From positions 558,001 to 622,000 of the forward strand of contig CANLQE010000001.1 in the NCBI GenBank assembly GCA_947493215.1: a stretch of DNA of 64,000 nucleotides. The letters run 5' to 3'. The first letter of the stretch is position 1. Every line of letters starts with the position of its first letter. A model generated the notes under the pieces. It was given only the letters and a program-made list of their open reading frames with translations, was not told where the DNA came from and did no database searches. Of the stretch, positions 7,847-16,577 are shown piece by piece. Source of the stretch: an uncultured Sphingomonadaceae bacterium (lineage in GTDB: Bacteria; Pseudomonadota; Alphaproteobacteria; Sphingomonadales; Sphingomonadaceae). A program made the position numbers and the translations under genes.

Positions 7847-8710
7847 CTATTCGGCTGAAGCCGCTAGAGGAGACCAATCCACTCCGACGTAAGCGCCCCA
7901 CAATCGAAGCAGATGCCGCGCCGCGCGAGATACCTCTTGCAGGTTCTTATCCCTGCTCAGCACGCCGTTGAAGAAGGTGCCAATGGCGGCAACCTGCAAG
8001 TCGACCGCATCGTTGACACGCTTCTCCACCGGTCGCCCTCGGTGGCCGCCAGTTCGCAGCCAACCCAAGGTGTAGAGTAGCACGCAGAGGGAGTATCGAA
8101 AGCCGAACATGCTCATGGCATCTGATACCTTCATCGGTTCCGAGCCACCCTTCTCCTGATTGCGAACCATGAAGTCCCGTGTGGCCTGAAGCAGAAGGTC
8201 GTGCACCTTTTGAATGGTTGAGTCCGGAATGGTCGCGTCTCCGCGACCGCGTAGCATGGAGACTTCGCTAGTGTTGAAAACGGACACTGCCTCAACCATC
8301 TGCTCTTCCCAGTCCTCAACTTCGGTATGCAACCGTGCGACAAGTTCGGCGGCCTCGCCCTCTAAATGGTGTATGAAGGCAGCTAGCTCGTCGGGCGGGG
8401 GAACCTGCCAAAGCGAACGAGCAAGGCCGCGCAATTCCAGCGACCCTTGGTAGTCGATCATCGCGGCGGCATCATTGCGGTTATGGACCTGATAATCAAG
8501 CAAGAGATCGGTTCGCTTCATCGTGTACCACTGGTCAGGAAAGCGAGCAGCAAGCTTCAGAGACTTCCGCGAAGTGAGAAGAGCGTTCTTCTTGCGCATT
8601 TCGGTCAACGTCCAATCCGAGAGAACGATGGTGTGCTCGCGCGAAGCTTTGAGGTACTGTTCCAAGCCGGGATGTCTGAGCGCGTTTGTGTCAGCTAACA
8701 AAGTTGTCAT
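7847..8710 (-). CDS. PIN-like domain protein
   Basis: This 287-aa protein opens with LLADTNAL, the first acidic motif of PIN-fold nucleases, at residues 4-11. A Glu follows in WTLTEM. Near the C-terminus, NDAVD and then LSRDKNL match the conserved acidic and strand-4 regions of the fold. The central 150 residues are a helical insertion much larger than in VapC toxins. PIN proteins are Mg2+-dependent ribonucleases, often toxins. The gene start overlaps the stop of the DUF4238 gene by four bases, so the two are translationally coupled. Nuclease activity is inferred from motifs and is not certain. Confidence 0.7.
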   Translation of the reverse strand: MTTLLADTNALRHPGLEQYLKASREHTIVLSDWTLTEMRKKNALLTSRKSLKLAARFPDQWYTMKRTDLLLDYQVHNRNDAAAMIDYQGSLELRGLARSLWQVPPPDELAAFIHHLEGEAAELVARLHTEVEDWEEQMVEAVSVFNTSEVSMLRGRGDATIPDSTIQKVHDLLLQATRDFMVRNQEKGGSEPMKVSDAMSMFGFRYSLCVLLYTLGWLRTGGHRGRPVEKRVNDAVDLQVAAIGTFFNGVLSRDKNLQEVSRAARHLLRLWGAYVGVDWSPLAASAE

Positions 8711-9807
8711 GCTGCATGGTCGGCGTCATCGGAGTCTGCAGCCTCGCGTTCTCCAATCATCTCCCTAGCTACATCGAACTTTCCATCTGGATCGACAACG
8801 AAGCGATGCGCCTGGAAGGCTTGGAGGGAGTTGTAGCATTGCACCTGCGGAGGCTCGATGTAGACGGGCTCACCAGCACGAATCGATTTAATCAGAGGAG
8901 TCACGTCATCATGTTCCTTCGCCACTTCGACTATTTCCTTCATCCGCGCGGCAGTGATTCTTCCCTCCATCAGCGCTCTGAGGGCCAGTCCTTGCCCGTT
9001 CGTCATTTCTTCGTCTCGGCCTTTCATAAGCTGTCCGAGTACCGCCGGACAGTATGCGCAGAGCATCACTTCGGCGGAAAGCGGAAGATAAATCTGAATG
9101 TATGGAACGCCAATCCCTAAGCCACGCATGAGATGGCGCTCTTCCTCGCTATGAAGGACGACGGGATGATCGCCCAGATAGAAGCTGGAGCCTTTCGGAG
9201 CAACCATCAGGAAAAACTCCTTGTCGGCGAAGTGTTTTGCGTACTCCACCAGATTACTCAACTGATGCCGCACATGTTCTCGTTTCAACTTCTCCTCGTC
9301 CCAAAGTTCCAAACCTTGAACCTTAGTAGGGTCCAAGCCCATCCGTTCGACGTGACCGAGAATCTGGCGATTCAGTCGCTCAGGCAACTGTCGCATCTTC
9401 TTAGTCCGAATGAATTGAAAAGCCATCAGAAGGCAAAGATCGCCAAGCTCTTCAGCAGTCCGCAGCAGACGTTTTTCGTCTCGAATACGCTTCACCATCG
9501 GCGCAACATGACTTTCTATCCGACCAGCAGCCGGCTCGACAGTTGCAAGATATTCCTCGTCCAGCCAGAAATCGTTGAAGCGGCGTTCGCCCATGATGTT
9601 GTCGATGGAGGTTGCAAATTCATTTTTTTCGACAAGGTCAAAGACGCGGACGCGTTCTTTGGCCGCTTCTTCTGAATTGCTACTCAGGAAGCCGCGCAAT
9701 AGTAGCTTCGGCACGTAGTGTTGATGCTGTGCTGCCATTCGCGAAGTATAGAGAGGAAGAAACTCAAACTCCAGACCCAGACTGTCAACACGGCGGATCA
9801 AGGGCAC
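8707..9807 (-). CDS. DUF4238 domain protein coupled to PIN-like gene
   Basis: The frame carries the DUF4238 hallmark QHYVPKLLLRGF near residues 28-39 and a GDHPVV motif in mid-protein. DUF4238 proteins are about 300-370 aa and of unknown function. The annotated start is GTG at 9807, giving 366 aa. An ATG at 9738 would start just before the domain and matches the usual N-terminus better, giving 343 aa, but neither has an ideal ribosome site. The stop overlaps the start of the PIN-like gene. The family is recognised; the function is not known. The pairing suggests a toxin-antitoxin or defence unit. Confidence 0.75.
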   Translation of the reverse strand: MPLIRRVDSLGLEFEFLPLYTSRMAAQHQHYVPKLLLRGFLSSNSEEAAKERVRVFDLVEKNEFATSIDNIMGERRFNDFWLDEEYLATVEPAAGRIESHVAPMVKRIRDEKRLLRTAEELGDLCLLMAFQFIRTKKMRQLPERLNRQILGHVERMGLDPTKVQGLELWDEEKLKREHVRHQLSNLVEYAKHFADKEFFLMVAPKGSSFYLGDHPVVLHSEEERHLMRGLGIGVPYIQIYLPLSAEVMLCAYCPAVLGQLMKGRDEEMTNGQGLALRALMEGRITAARMKEIVEVAKEHDDVTPLIKSIRAGEPVYIEPPQVQCYNSLQAFQAHRFVVDPDGKFDVAREMIGEREAADSDDADHAA

Positions 9808-9827
9808 GAGCCTTCAGTTTGACGCTG

Positions 9828-9839
9828 AAAGCGGACATT
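9828..9839 (-). repeat. Copy of dispersed AATGTCCGCTTT repeat
   Basis: This is a twelve-base match to the core of a repeat found at several intergenic sites in the window (also 11915, 49925, 59433 and 59681). It lies just upstream of the DUF4238 gene. Only the core is conserved here. Confidence 0.5.
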
Positions 9840-9970
9840 AAGAGATGAAGGCTGAGGAAAAGAATCTTCCAATTAAGTAATTGGACACGAAATACCGAAT
9901 GAGATTGGCTTTTCTCTAAATACTGACTACCTTTTTAAATGTCAGTTGTCTTCATACAGGGGTTTATCCA

Positions 9971-10933
9971 TTGGCTATTACTAAACATGCTAGAGATTTG
10001 TTGTTTTTTGATATGATTGTTGCTCGCCGTACTCATCATGCACCGTATCCAAAATTGTCTGAGCTCGCTGCACTTTGGATCGAAGCAGGGGCGGACACTG
10101 CTGCTCCGGTGAAGACGTTTGAAAAAGGAATGGTAACCTGCATTATCAAAGATTCACACCTCGACGAGCATGACAACGTACTGACCTTGCTTATCGAAGT
10201 TTCGGATAAAAACGCGCCCGATACTACCTACTTAGACCACGATAACAGGACCGGACGAACCTTTAAAAAAGAGGAGCCGGAGGGAGCCGGATTTGCGGCG
10301 CACGTCTTGATTTCACTTGACGAACAAAAAGAGAACACTTATACTGTAGTGATAGAGGTTATGCCAACTGTAAACGCCAGTCGTATCCAGTCAGTTCTGA
10401 ATTGGACCATAAGGCGGCTATGCGCGGTAGATGATGAGCTATTTGCATTTGTTAGGCCGGGAGGGAGCAAAAAAGCAGTTCCCTATGTTCCACACATACT
10501 TCTCGCAGGTCATCCGTCCGATGCTTTTATCAAAGATATTGAAACTGGACGCATAAATGGAATGCGTCTGATAAAGTCGGAAGAGAAAAGGTCCCTAGGT
10601 CAAAAGGGATACCTGAAAATCAAGAAGTACGTAGCAGAAGTTAGCGTCTCGAGAGATATTCCGAAGGGTGAACGATGGGGTTTCTTAAAAAAGGGAGCGA
10701 AAATGGTTAAAGACGAATTTCCGATGGCTCGTATTCTCGTGCAGCCCGAAAGTGGTGGTAAGTCATTCCATGTTGATATTGATTCAGATACGGGGACGCT
10801 GATTGGGCAAGCTTATACAAAGTCTAAGCGATTGACCGGGTTCGACTCTATGCTCCAGAGCAGTTCGCCTGATGAAGTGGTGCAGGAATTTAGAATTAAG
10901 GCAACAGCGGTGTTAAAAAAGGAAGTTGGTTAG
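9971..10933 (+). CDS. Unknown 320-aa soluble protein of a two-gene pair
   Basis: The frame begins at TTG 9971, preceded by AGGGG at good spacing. The next in-frame ATG is 14 codons on and would remove conserved-looking sequence. The product is soluble and mixed alpha/beta, with charged surface-type composition and no signal peptide. I do not recognise a domain. It is followed by a membrane protein whose GTG start overlaps its stop by one base, so the two are one transcript. A soluble sensor with a membrane effector is a common plan in phage-defence systems; that reading is inference. Confidence 0.65.
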   Translation: MAITKHARDLLFFDMIVARRTHHAPYPKLSELAALWIEAGADTAAPVKTFEKGMVTCIIKDSHLDEHDNVLTLLIEVSDKNAPDTTYLDHDNRTGRTFKKEEPEGAGFAAHVLISLDEQKENTYTVVIEVMPTVNASRIQSVLNWTIRRLCAVDDELFAFVRPGGSKKAVPYVPHILLAGHPSDAFIKDIETGRINGMRLIKSEEKRSLGQKGYLKIKKYVAEVSVSRDIPKGERWGFLKKGAKMVKDEFPMARILVQPESGGKSFHVDIDSDTGTLIGQAYTKSKRLTGFDSMLQSSSPDEVVQEFRIKATAVLKKEVG

Positions 10934-11523
10934 TGGCAACCAGTTATCAGTTTATGCGTCCAATCGCATTTTTGACGGTCAAAGGGCCGGGACTGAACTT
11001 CTATAAATTTTATGGCCCCTTGATTTTATCTTTAGTTACCGTCTGGATTTACTTGTTAGCCCCTGTGAAAATTCAATTGTTTGGATCAGGCTCCGCGACC
11101 GATCATATGATCGGATTCTTCTCAATATTGCCGGGGTTTTTTATAGCGTCCTTGGCAGCGATAGTAGCTTTTCAAGGCGGCGATCTAGATGAAACGATGC
11201 CAGATGTTAGTGTAATGATTACGGCTCAAGGAGACACAGCGCGAGTTGACATCACCTTTCGTGTGTTTCTCTGTTATTTATTTTCATTTCTGACAGTAAT
11301 GTCTTTTCTGGGCTTTTTTCTTTGCGTCGCTGGCTCCTTGTTGGCTCCCTCTCTATCAGAAATTGCCAATTTAGCTGCATCTTCGGATGCGCAAACTTTC
11401 ACAAAGACCGCGCTTGAAGTTGGATTTGTAGCAGCGTTAACAATTGTTACAGCGAGTGTGGTCCTGTGTACCGCACAGGGTCTGTATTTTCTTGCTGAGA
11501 GAGTTCACCAAAAGCTTCTTTAG
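10933..11523 (+). CDS. Unknown four-helix membrane protein, partner of upstream gene
   Basis: This 196-aa protein starts at GTG 10933, sharing one base with the preceding stop codon. Four hydrophobic segments are visible at about 23-45, 59-83, 108-136 and 158-190, with a soluble loop of about 25 residues between helices 2 and 3. There is no signal peptide and no recognised family. Tight coupling to the soluble 320-aa protein indicates a shared function. If the pair is a defence system, this would be the membrane-acting component; no motif proves it. Confidence 0.65.
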   Translation: MATSYQFMRPIAFLTVKGPGLNFYKFYGPLILSLVTVWIYLLAPVKIQLFGSGSATDHMIGFFSILPGFFIASLAAIVAFQGGDLDETMPDVSVMITAQGDTARVDITFRVFLCYLFSFLTVMSFLGFFLCVAGSLLAPSLSEIANLAASSDAQTFTKTALEVGFVAALTIVTASVVLCTAQGLYFLAERVHQKLL

Positions 11524-12007
11524 TCGATTTTAGTGCAGGTAGCAGTATATAACTATCCGAGGCCGGAGTAGCAAACGAGCTTAGATAATAGGAAGCAATA
11601 GATGGATATTTCTGATGCCATTTTTGCGTCGTCAACTGCAGTTTAATGTCCTTGCGTTATCTGGTACACGCGTATAGTACACGGCCATCACTCTCGCTAA
11701 GAAAAACAACTAATAATCAATTAGTTAGGTGGTAATCGGGCTAGTCCTATCCTGTCCACCATCCTTCATTGAAAACAAAAGAGTTTTATCGTGAATGATG
11801 GATTGCCTCCATTAACGATCCCATTATAAAGCTGGTACTTGTGCTCGAGAATAAGCACCAGTTCTATGATTTTCGGAAATAGTATTAGTGGCGGCTATGG
11901 GCTATGGGATCAAAGGCGGACATTAGGGTTAGTTCGTATTGCTCCGAAAATAGCGTTTGAACCAGATAATCAATATGACCGGCTGCCGCAGCGGACTAAA
12001 TATTTTT
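11524..12007. other. Gene-free region with repeat copy and hairpin
   Basis: No gene is supported in these 484 bases. A hairpin of CTGGTACTT (11832-11840) with AAGCACCAG (11853-11861) has a single mismatch and a 12-base loop. A degenerate copy of the dispersed repeat core lies at 11915-11925. The composition changes here from the AT-rich island genes to the more balanced flank, so this is a plausible right edge of the island. Confidence 0.45.
11915..11925 (-). repeat. Degenerate copy of dispersed AATGTCCGCTTT repeat
   Basis: The sequence GGCGGACATTA matches the reverse complement of the repeat core with one change. It is in a gene-free stretch, like the other copies. Confidence 0.4.
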
Positions 12008-12256
12008 TCAAATGTACCATTCCAATTCAACTTCTGGGGACTTGCCTGCGGGCTCCTTGACGCGATGCGTCACCATTCGGCCATATAGTTTTCGCACAAG
12101 GTTGCTTCCAGTTTTTTCACACAAAAATGGGAAAAACCCGTGTAGCAAACAAGCAAAGCCGGCAAAAATCATCGGGACACCAAAGCTGGAAGCCATAGCA
12201 AAATGTTCGCTATAGGTTTCTCCTACTTCTCGCGGATGTTCTGTGAAAAGTCTCAT
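12008..12256 (-). CDS. DUF6356 family small membrane protein
   Basis: The 82-aa product matches my memory of the DUF6356 family, common in sphingomonads. It has an N-terminal HPREVGETYSEH motif, a hydrophobic centre (about 20-48) with FAGFACLLHG, and a conserved TGSNLVRKLYGRMV segment. A strong GAGGAG site precedes the ATG at 12256. The family is small, membrane-associated and of unknown function. The gene stands alone between the island edge and the YeiH-type exporter and is a useful lineage marker. Confidence 0.85.
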   Translation of the reverse strand: MRLFTEHPREVGETYSEHFAMASSFGVPMIFAGFACLLHGFFPFLCEKTGSNLVRKLYGRMVTHRVKEPAGKSPEVELEWYI

Positions 12257-12419
12257 TGTAGCTCCTCAATAATCGAAATCAGAAATTAGAGAGGCTTGTT
12301 GAAAAATCCTTATCGAAAATGCAGGCAGAGATGCAAAATATAGATTTTACTTTTGTTTATTGGTCGAGAATTAAAAAATTATTCTATTTCCATAGCTAGG
12401 CTCGATCTAAACGCTATTT

Positions 12420-13484
12420 TTAAAGCATCTGAACAAATAACAGAGACAGGAGAAAAGCTACAAAAGTCGTCATTGCAACTGGTCCGAATGAACGCCAGCC
12501 GTGAGACATCAAGCCAGCAAGATTGGACTTCATTGCGGCCGCAATAACTGCGAATAGGAGGAGTGTCTTAGCCGCTTGGCTCCCGATTTCGACTACTATG
12601 GTAGGAAGGATAATCATACTGTTAAGTATCACCAAAAGAATGAAACCAACGATGAACCAAGGCATCCCTTGTTTCAAACTGACATTCGAACCTGAGCTCG
12701 TTTGGGTCGTTCTTTGCAATATGAAAGCGACTATTATTAGCACCGGTGCGAGTAGAGTCACGCGGGACAATTTTACGACAGTCGCGACTTCACCGGCCTC
12801 GGGAGAATAGGAAAACCCGCCACCTATTGCCTGAGCAACATCATGAACCGATGCCCCGATCAGAAAGCCCGCCTGTTTGTCACTCAGTGCAAGAAACCCT
12901 GCAATTGCAGGATAGAAAGTCATAGCACAGGCGCTGGCCACTGTTGTTCCGAGTAGCACGATAGTGAAACGAGACTGACTGATCCTTTCTTTGCCAATGA
13001 TACTCCACAAGGCTAATGCCGCGGACGCGCCGCATATGGCTGTCGCGCCGCCAGCTAGCAAACCGAAAAGAATATCCTGTTTAAAGAGGCGGGCAGCTAT
13101 TAGGCCAGTAGCTATTACGGCAGACATTATTCCGATAAGCGCAACGAATGATAGAATACCGAGACTGGAAATCTCCTCGAAGCTAACGCGTATTCCGATC
13201 AGAACGATACCAATCCGCAAAAGCGTCTGAGATGAGAAATCAAGCCCTACGGACAATCTCTTGTCAGAGCTCACAAAGTTAAGTGCCAAGCCTATTAACA
13301 AGCCCATTAGAATTGCAGGAGGTCCGTAATGTTCGCTCAGCCATAAGGCTGCACAGGCAACTACGGAGACTAAAGCCAAACCCGGAAAGTGAGAAGCGAG
13401 CGTTTTCTTTTTAGAGGGTTCAGCGAGTTGCAATTCACCATAAAGGTCCGCCACCCAAGGCATTTCACGGTTAAGATTGGACAA
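12420..13484 (-). CDS. YeiH/UPF0324 family putative sulfate exporter
   Basis: This 354-aa protein has about ten hydrophobic segments and the family pattern of the YeiH/PSE (putative sulfate exporter) transporters. These include GLLAGGATAICGASAA in mid-protein and GASVHDVAQAIG in the second half. These proteins sit in the inner membrane; export of sulfate or taurine-derived products is proposed but weakly tested. The start is TTG at 13484, with GGGGAAA upstream. An ATG seven codons later is an alternative. YeiH genes are often divergent from a LysR regulator, but no such gene is present in the adjoining 600 bases. Confidence 0.85.
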   Translation of the reverse strand: MSNLNREMPWVADLYGELQLAEPSKKKTLASHFPGLALVSVVACAALWLSEHYGPPAILMGLLIGLALNFVSSDKRLSVGLDFSSQTLLRIGIVLIGIRVSFEEISSLGILSFVALIGIMSAVIATGLIAARLFKQDILFGLLAGGATAICGASAALALWSIIGKERISQSRFTIVLLGTTVASACAMTFYPAIAGFLALSDKQAGFLIGASVHDVAQAIGGGFSYSPEAGEVATVVKLSRVTLLAPVLIIVAFILQRTTQTSSGSNVSLKQGMPWFIVGFILLVILNSMIILPTIVVEIGSQAAKTLLLFAVIAAAMKSNLAGLMSHGWRSFGPVAMTTFVAFLLSLLFVQML

Positions 13485-14100
13485 TTTTATTTCCCCGTCA
13501 ATTGTAGAGAAGAATAAAGAATTTCGTTAACCTCTGATGAAAAGGAGGTGAGTTTGCAATCTTCTTTGTTTTCACCAAAAATTATCAGAAGCCGAAAACG
13601 GCAACGAAGTTGACCTTAATCGCCAGTTTTTGAAATGTGATATGAGGCCTTGTGAAAAGGCACGAAGCCAATTGTCGAGTGGGTTAACAAAATGCAATTT
13701 GATCATATGATAACTGAGTATTACGACCAAACCATCAGTGAGCGACTATAAATTGGTGCGAATGCTGGAGTCACTTCGGTCGTGTTCGGAAAGTGGGCTG
13801 GGGTGTCGAGCTAGCTATTATTAAGTTCATAGTCCGGCTAAGATCTCTGAAATCAGGGTGTTATATCAGCGCGATTTAAGCAAATTTCGATAGGGTGGCT
13901 TGACGTAACGAAAACGTCTTCCAATAAATGGTATTATGTCTCGTAACCGAGGATAAAATACGCGAATAGGCCCCAGCAGCCCTGACTAACGCCTTCTGAT
14001 CATATTTCCGACCTTACCGACATTCAAACGCTCATCACGCGTGACAAGCACGCTGGGCTGTGGAAAGGATGCACCCAGCAAGTTTAGCACAGGAGAGCAT
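13485..14100. other. Long gene-free promoter region
   Basis: These 616 bases lie between the divergent YeiH-type gene and the SDR gene. I find no supported gene and no LysR remnant. Short frames such as one at 13692 encode fewer than 20 codons. An AGGAG-rich patch near 13543 has no frame behind it. The region presumably holds two promoters. Confidence 0.4.
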
Positions 14101-14877
14101 ATGAAAAGCCTATTTGACGTGAGCGGTAAAGTGGCGGTGGTTTCAGGGGGATCGAGCGGCATTGGCGCCATGATGGCTCGCGGCCTGGTGGAGAACGGAG
14201 CGAAGGTCTACATCACTGCGCGCAAAGAAGAGCGCTTGATGGCCATGGCAGAAGAACTGTCCAAGCTTGGTGAATGTGTCGCCATTCCCGGCGATCTATC
14301 GAATGTCGAAGGCATTGAGGCCTTTGCTGCAGCGGTGGGCGAACGGGAGAGCAAGGTCGATATTCTGATCAACAATGCCGGCGCCAACTGGGCAGCGCCG
14401 ATTGAGGACTTTCCTGAAAAAGGATGGGACAAGGTGATGGATATCAACATCAAAGCGATATTCTTTGCGACCCAAAAATTCCTGCCTTTGCTCAAAGCAT
14501 CTGGCAATGCGGACGATCCAGCGCGGGTCATCAATATTGCATCGATTAACGGGATCCGGAATTCGGGTATGCCAACCTACGCCTATTCTGCCAGTAAATC
14601 TGGTGTGATCCATCTGACCGAGCATCTGGCGACCGACCTTGCTTCTTATCATATTAATGTGAATGCGATTGCTCCTGGATTCTTCCCCAGCAACATGACC
14701 AAACAGATCGTCGAAAATGACGGGATGACCAAAATGGCGATTTCGCAAATCCCGCGCGGCCGCATGGGCGCACCGGAAGATATTGCCGGTACTGCGCTTT
14801 ATCTGTGCTCCAGAGCATCTTCGTGGTTGATTGGACAGACGATTGCTTTGGATGGGGGCATGATTTCTCGGCCTTAA
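14101..14877 (+). CDS. SDR family oxidoreductase
   Basis: This is a 258-aa classical short-chain dehydrogenase/reductase. It has the cofactor motif GGSSGIG at 16-22, NNAG at 91-94 and the catalytic set Ser148, Tyr162, Lys166 (YSASK). The protein ends in the usual LDGG segment. Arg41 after the second strand favours NADPH. The start is the ATG at 14101 with AGGAGA six bases upstream; a longer frame from 14041 lacks support. The sequence around the Tyr resembles RhlG-type or polyketide reductases, but the substrate cannot be read. The methyltransferase gene starts nine bases after its stop. Confidence 0.88.
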   Translation: MKSLFDVSGKVAVVSGGSSGIGAMMARGLVENGAKVYITARKEERLMAMAEELSKLGECVAIPGDLSNVEGIEAFAAAVGERESKVDILINNAGANWAAPIEDFPEKGWDKVMDINIKAIFFATQKFLPLLKASGNADDPARVINIASINGIRNSGMPTYAYSASKSGVIHLTEHLATDLASYHINVNAIAPGFFPSNMTKQIVENDGMTKMAISQIPRGRMGAPEDIAGTALYLCSRASSWLIGQTIALDGGMISRP

Positions 14878-14886
14878 TCATAGATC

Positions 14887-16497
14887 ATGGATATTCTGGC
14901 ATCTTCAGTGGAACGGGAAGCGGATTTGCCGCTAACGCCCGAAGCTCAGTTCATCCGATCCACAAGCCGTAAGCAGCGGAAAGATAGGGGCCAATTTTTC
15001 ACGCCCGCCGCCTATGCGAATATCATGGTGGACTGGATCGCGGTGGATTCCCCTCAGTCGATACTTGACCCTGCGACGGGCACCGGTATTTTGATTGATA
15101 CCTGCCAGCGGCGAAATGTAGGGCGTAGTTTTACCGGCTATGACTTAGACCCGAAGGCGCTAGAATTGGCTGAGAGCCGGCTGGTGGCGACCGACCTGCG
15201 GCATCGGGATTTTCTGTCGGGCGATTGGGATGAGCGGTTTGATGCTATACTCGCCAATCCGCCCTATATCATCCATCGCGATCATAAACTTGATCGCGAA
15301 ATTGTTGACTATGTTGCGCACCGTTCGGGACAAAGGCTCAGCCGGCAGTCCAACCTCTATGTATATTTTGTAATCAAAATCTGTGAGCAGTTGGCGCAAG
15401 GTGGCCGCGCGGCGATCATCATCCCGGCGGAGTGGATGGCGGCGAACTATGGCCAGCCGCTAAAGGCCTATTTGTTGGACAAAGGCCTGCTGCAAGGGCT
15501 GGTGACCGTGGACCTTGCGGGCCATGCCTTTGCCGACAATATGGCAACCGCATCGATCTTGCTGATAGAAAAAGTGACGAAGTCGCCGCAGGTTGTGCAA
15601 AGCTATTTTGTGCCAGATGGCGCGAATCCGGTGTCTTTGGCGGCATTGGAACAGGATGCTGCCGTCGTTCGCCGGAGCCTGTCAGTGGACTTGCTGCAAT
15701 CACAGAAGAAATGGGACATATGGCTGCGCCGGTCAGTCGCATCACGAACGAAAGGCAGCATAAGGCTTGGCGAACTGGTAACCACCAAGCGCGGTATTGC
15801 GACCGGCGCGAACCGGTTCTTTCTGTTGAGCCAGCAAGAGGCGGAACATCATGGTCTCAACACGGCGCGGATGGATCGCTGTGTTGGAAAAACCGCGCAC
15901 GTGGGCGGTATAAATTTTACCAATGCCGATTTTGAACGGGGCGCAGCGGCAGGTGAAGCCTGTTTTCTGTTTAATCCGACGGGCGATCTGACGCCTTCTG
16001 AAGTGGCTTATATAGAGCGCGGTGCTGGTCTCGATATCCCGCTTAAGCATGGCCCGCGCACCAAAGCAATCTGGTATGCCGCCGAAGCGCGACACCCCGC
16101 ACCTATCTGGGCAAGCACCTTTGGGCGTGGGCGGATGCGGTTCATCCATAATGCCGCAGGTGTGAAGACGCTGACCTGTTTTCACGGTGTATATCCCAAA
16201 AATCTTGATGTCATTCAGGTCGAGGCACTGACGGCACTATTGAACAGCAATGCTATGCAAGACGCGATTGCCGCGCATGTTCGGCGCTTTACTAATGGCC
16301 TGATGAAGCTCGAGCCTCGAGATATATTGGATATATATGTGCCCGACATCCGTTTACTGCCGCACAAGCTGGTCGCTGAACTTGCCGCGTGGCTCAACGC
16401 TATTCCTTTGAATGGACAGCGGCCTGATGAAGCTGCGCTGGATCGATTGACCGTTTTGGTGTCCGAGTTTTTTGAGGGCCGTCCGTTTAGCCCATAA
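14887..16497 (+). CDS. Solitary N6-adenine-specific DNA methyltransferase
   Basis: This 536-aa protein has the N6-adenine methyltransferase core. RGQFFTP (34-40) is the motif X region, LDPATGTG (60-67) binds AdoMet, and NPPY (124-127) is the catalytic motif. The C-terminal half, from about residue 270, resembles a TaqI-like target-recognition domain. It methylates adenine in a specific DNA sequence. No restriction endonuclease domain is in the protein and none is next door: the neighbours are an SDR gene (nine-base gap) and nhaA. It is therefore either an orphan methylase or one with a distant partner. Confidence 0.88.
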   Translation: MDILASSVEREADLPLTPEAQFIRSTSRKQRKDRGQFFTPAAYANIMVDWIAVDSPQSILDPATGTGILIDTCQRRNVGRSFTGYDLDPKALELAESRLVATDLRHRDFLSGDWDERFDAILANPPYIIHRDHKLDREIVDYVAHRSGQRLSRQSNLYVYFVIKICEQLAQGGRAAIIIPAEWMAANYGQPLKAYLLDKGLLQGLVTVDLAGHAFADNMATASILLIEKVTKSPQVVQSYFVPDGANPVSLAALEQDAAVVRRSLSVDLLQSQKKWDIWLRRSVASRTKGSIRLGELVTTKRGIATGANRFFLLSQQEAEHHGLNTARMDRCVGKTAHVGGINFTNADFERGAAAGEACFLFNPTGDLTPSEVAYIERGAGLDIPLKHGPRTKAIWYAAEARHPAPIWASTFGRGRMRFIHNAAGVKTLTCFHGVYPKNLDVIQVEALTALLNSNAMQDAIAAHVRRFTNGLMKLEPRDILDIYVPDIRLLPHKLVAELAAWLNAIPLNGQRPDEAALDRLTVLVSEFFEGRPFSP

Positions 16498-16577
16498 GAA
16501 ACCAATACTCCCCCTTGATTTTGCAGGCGTGTCTGCGCATGAGTTTACGCAATAGAACGATCAACAAAAGGCCCTTT

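Noticed and set aside
9133-9675. 180-codon plus-strand frame inside the DUF4238 gene
   Set aside because: The minus-strand frame has the DUF4238 hallmark and couples to the PIN-like gene; the plus frame has no motif.
13692-13751. Short frame in the gap before the SDR gene, as a possible LysR remnant
   Set aside because: It is 19 codons long, has no helix-turn-helix, and no neighbouring frame continues it.
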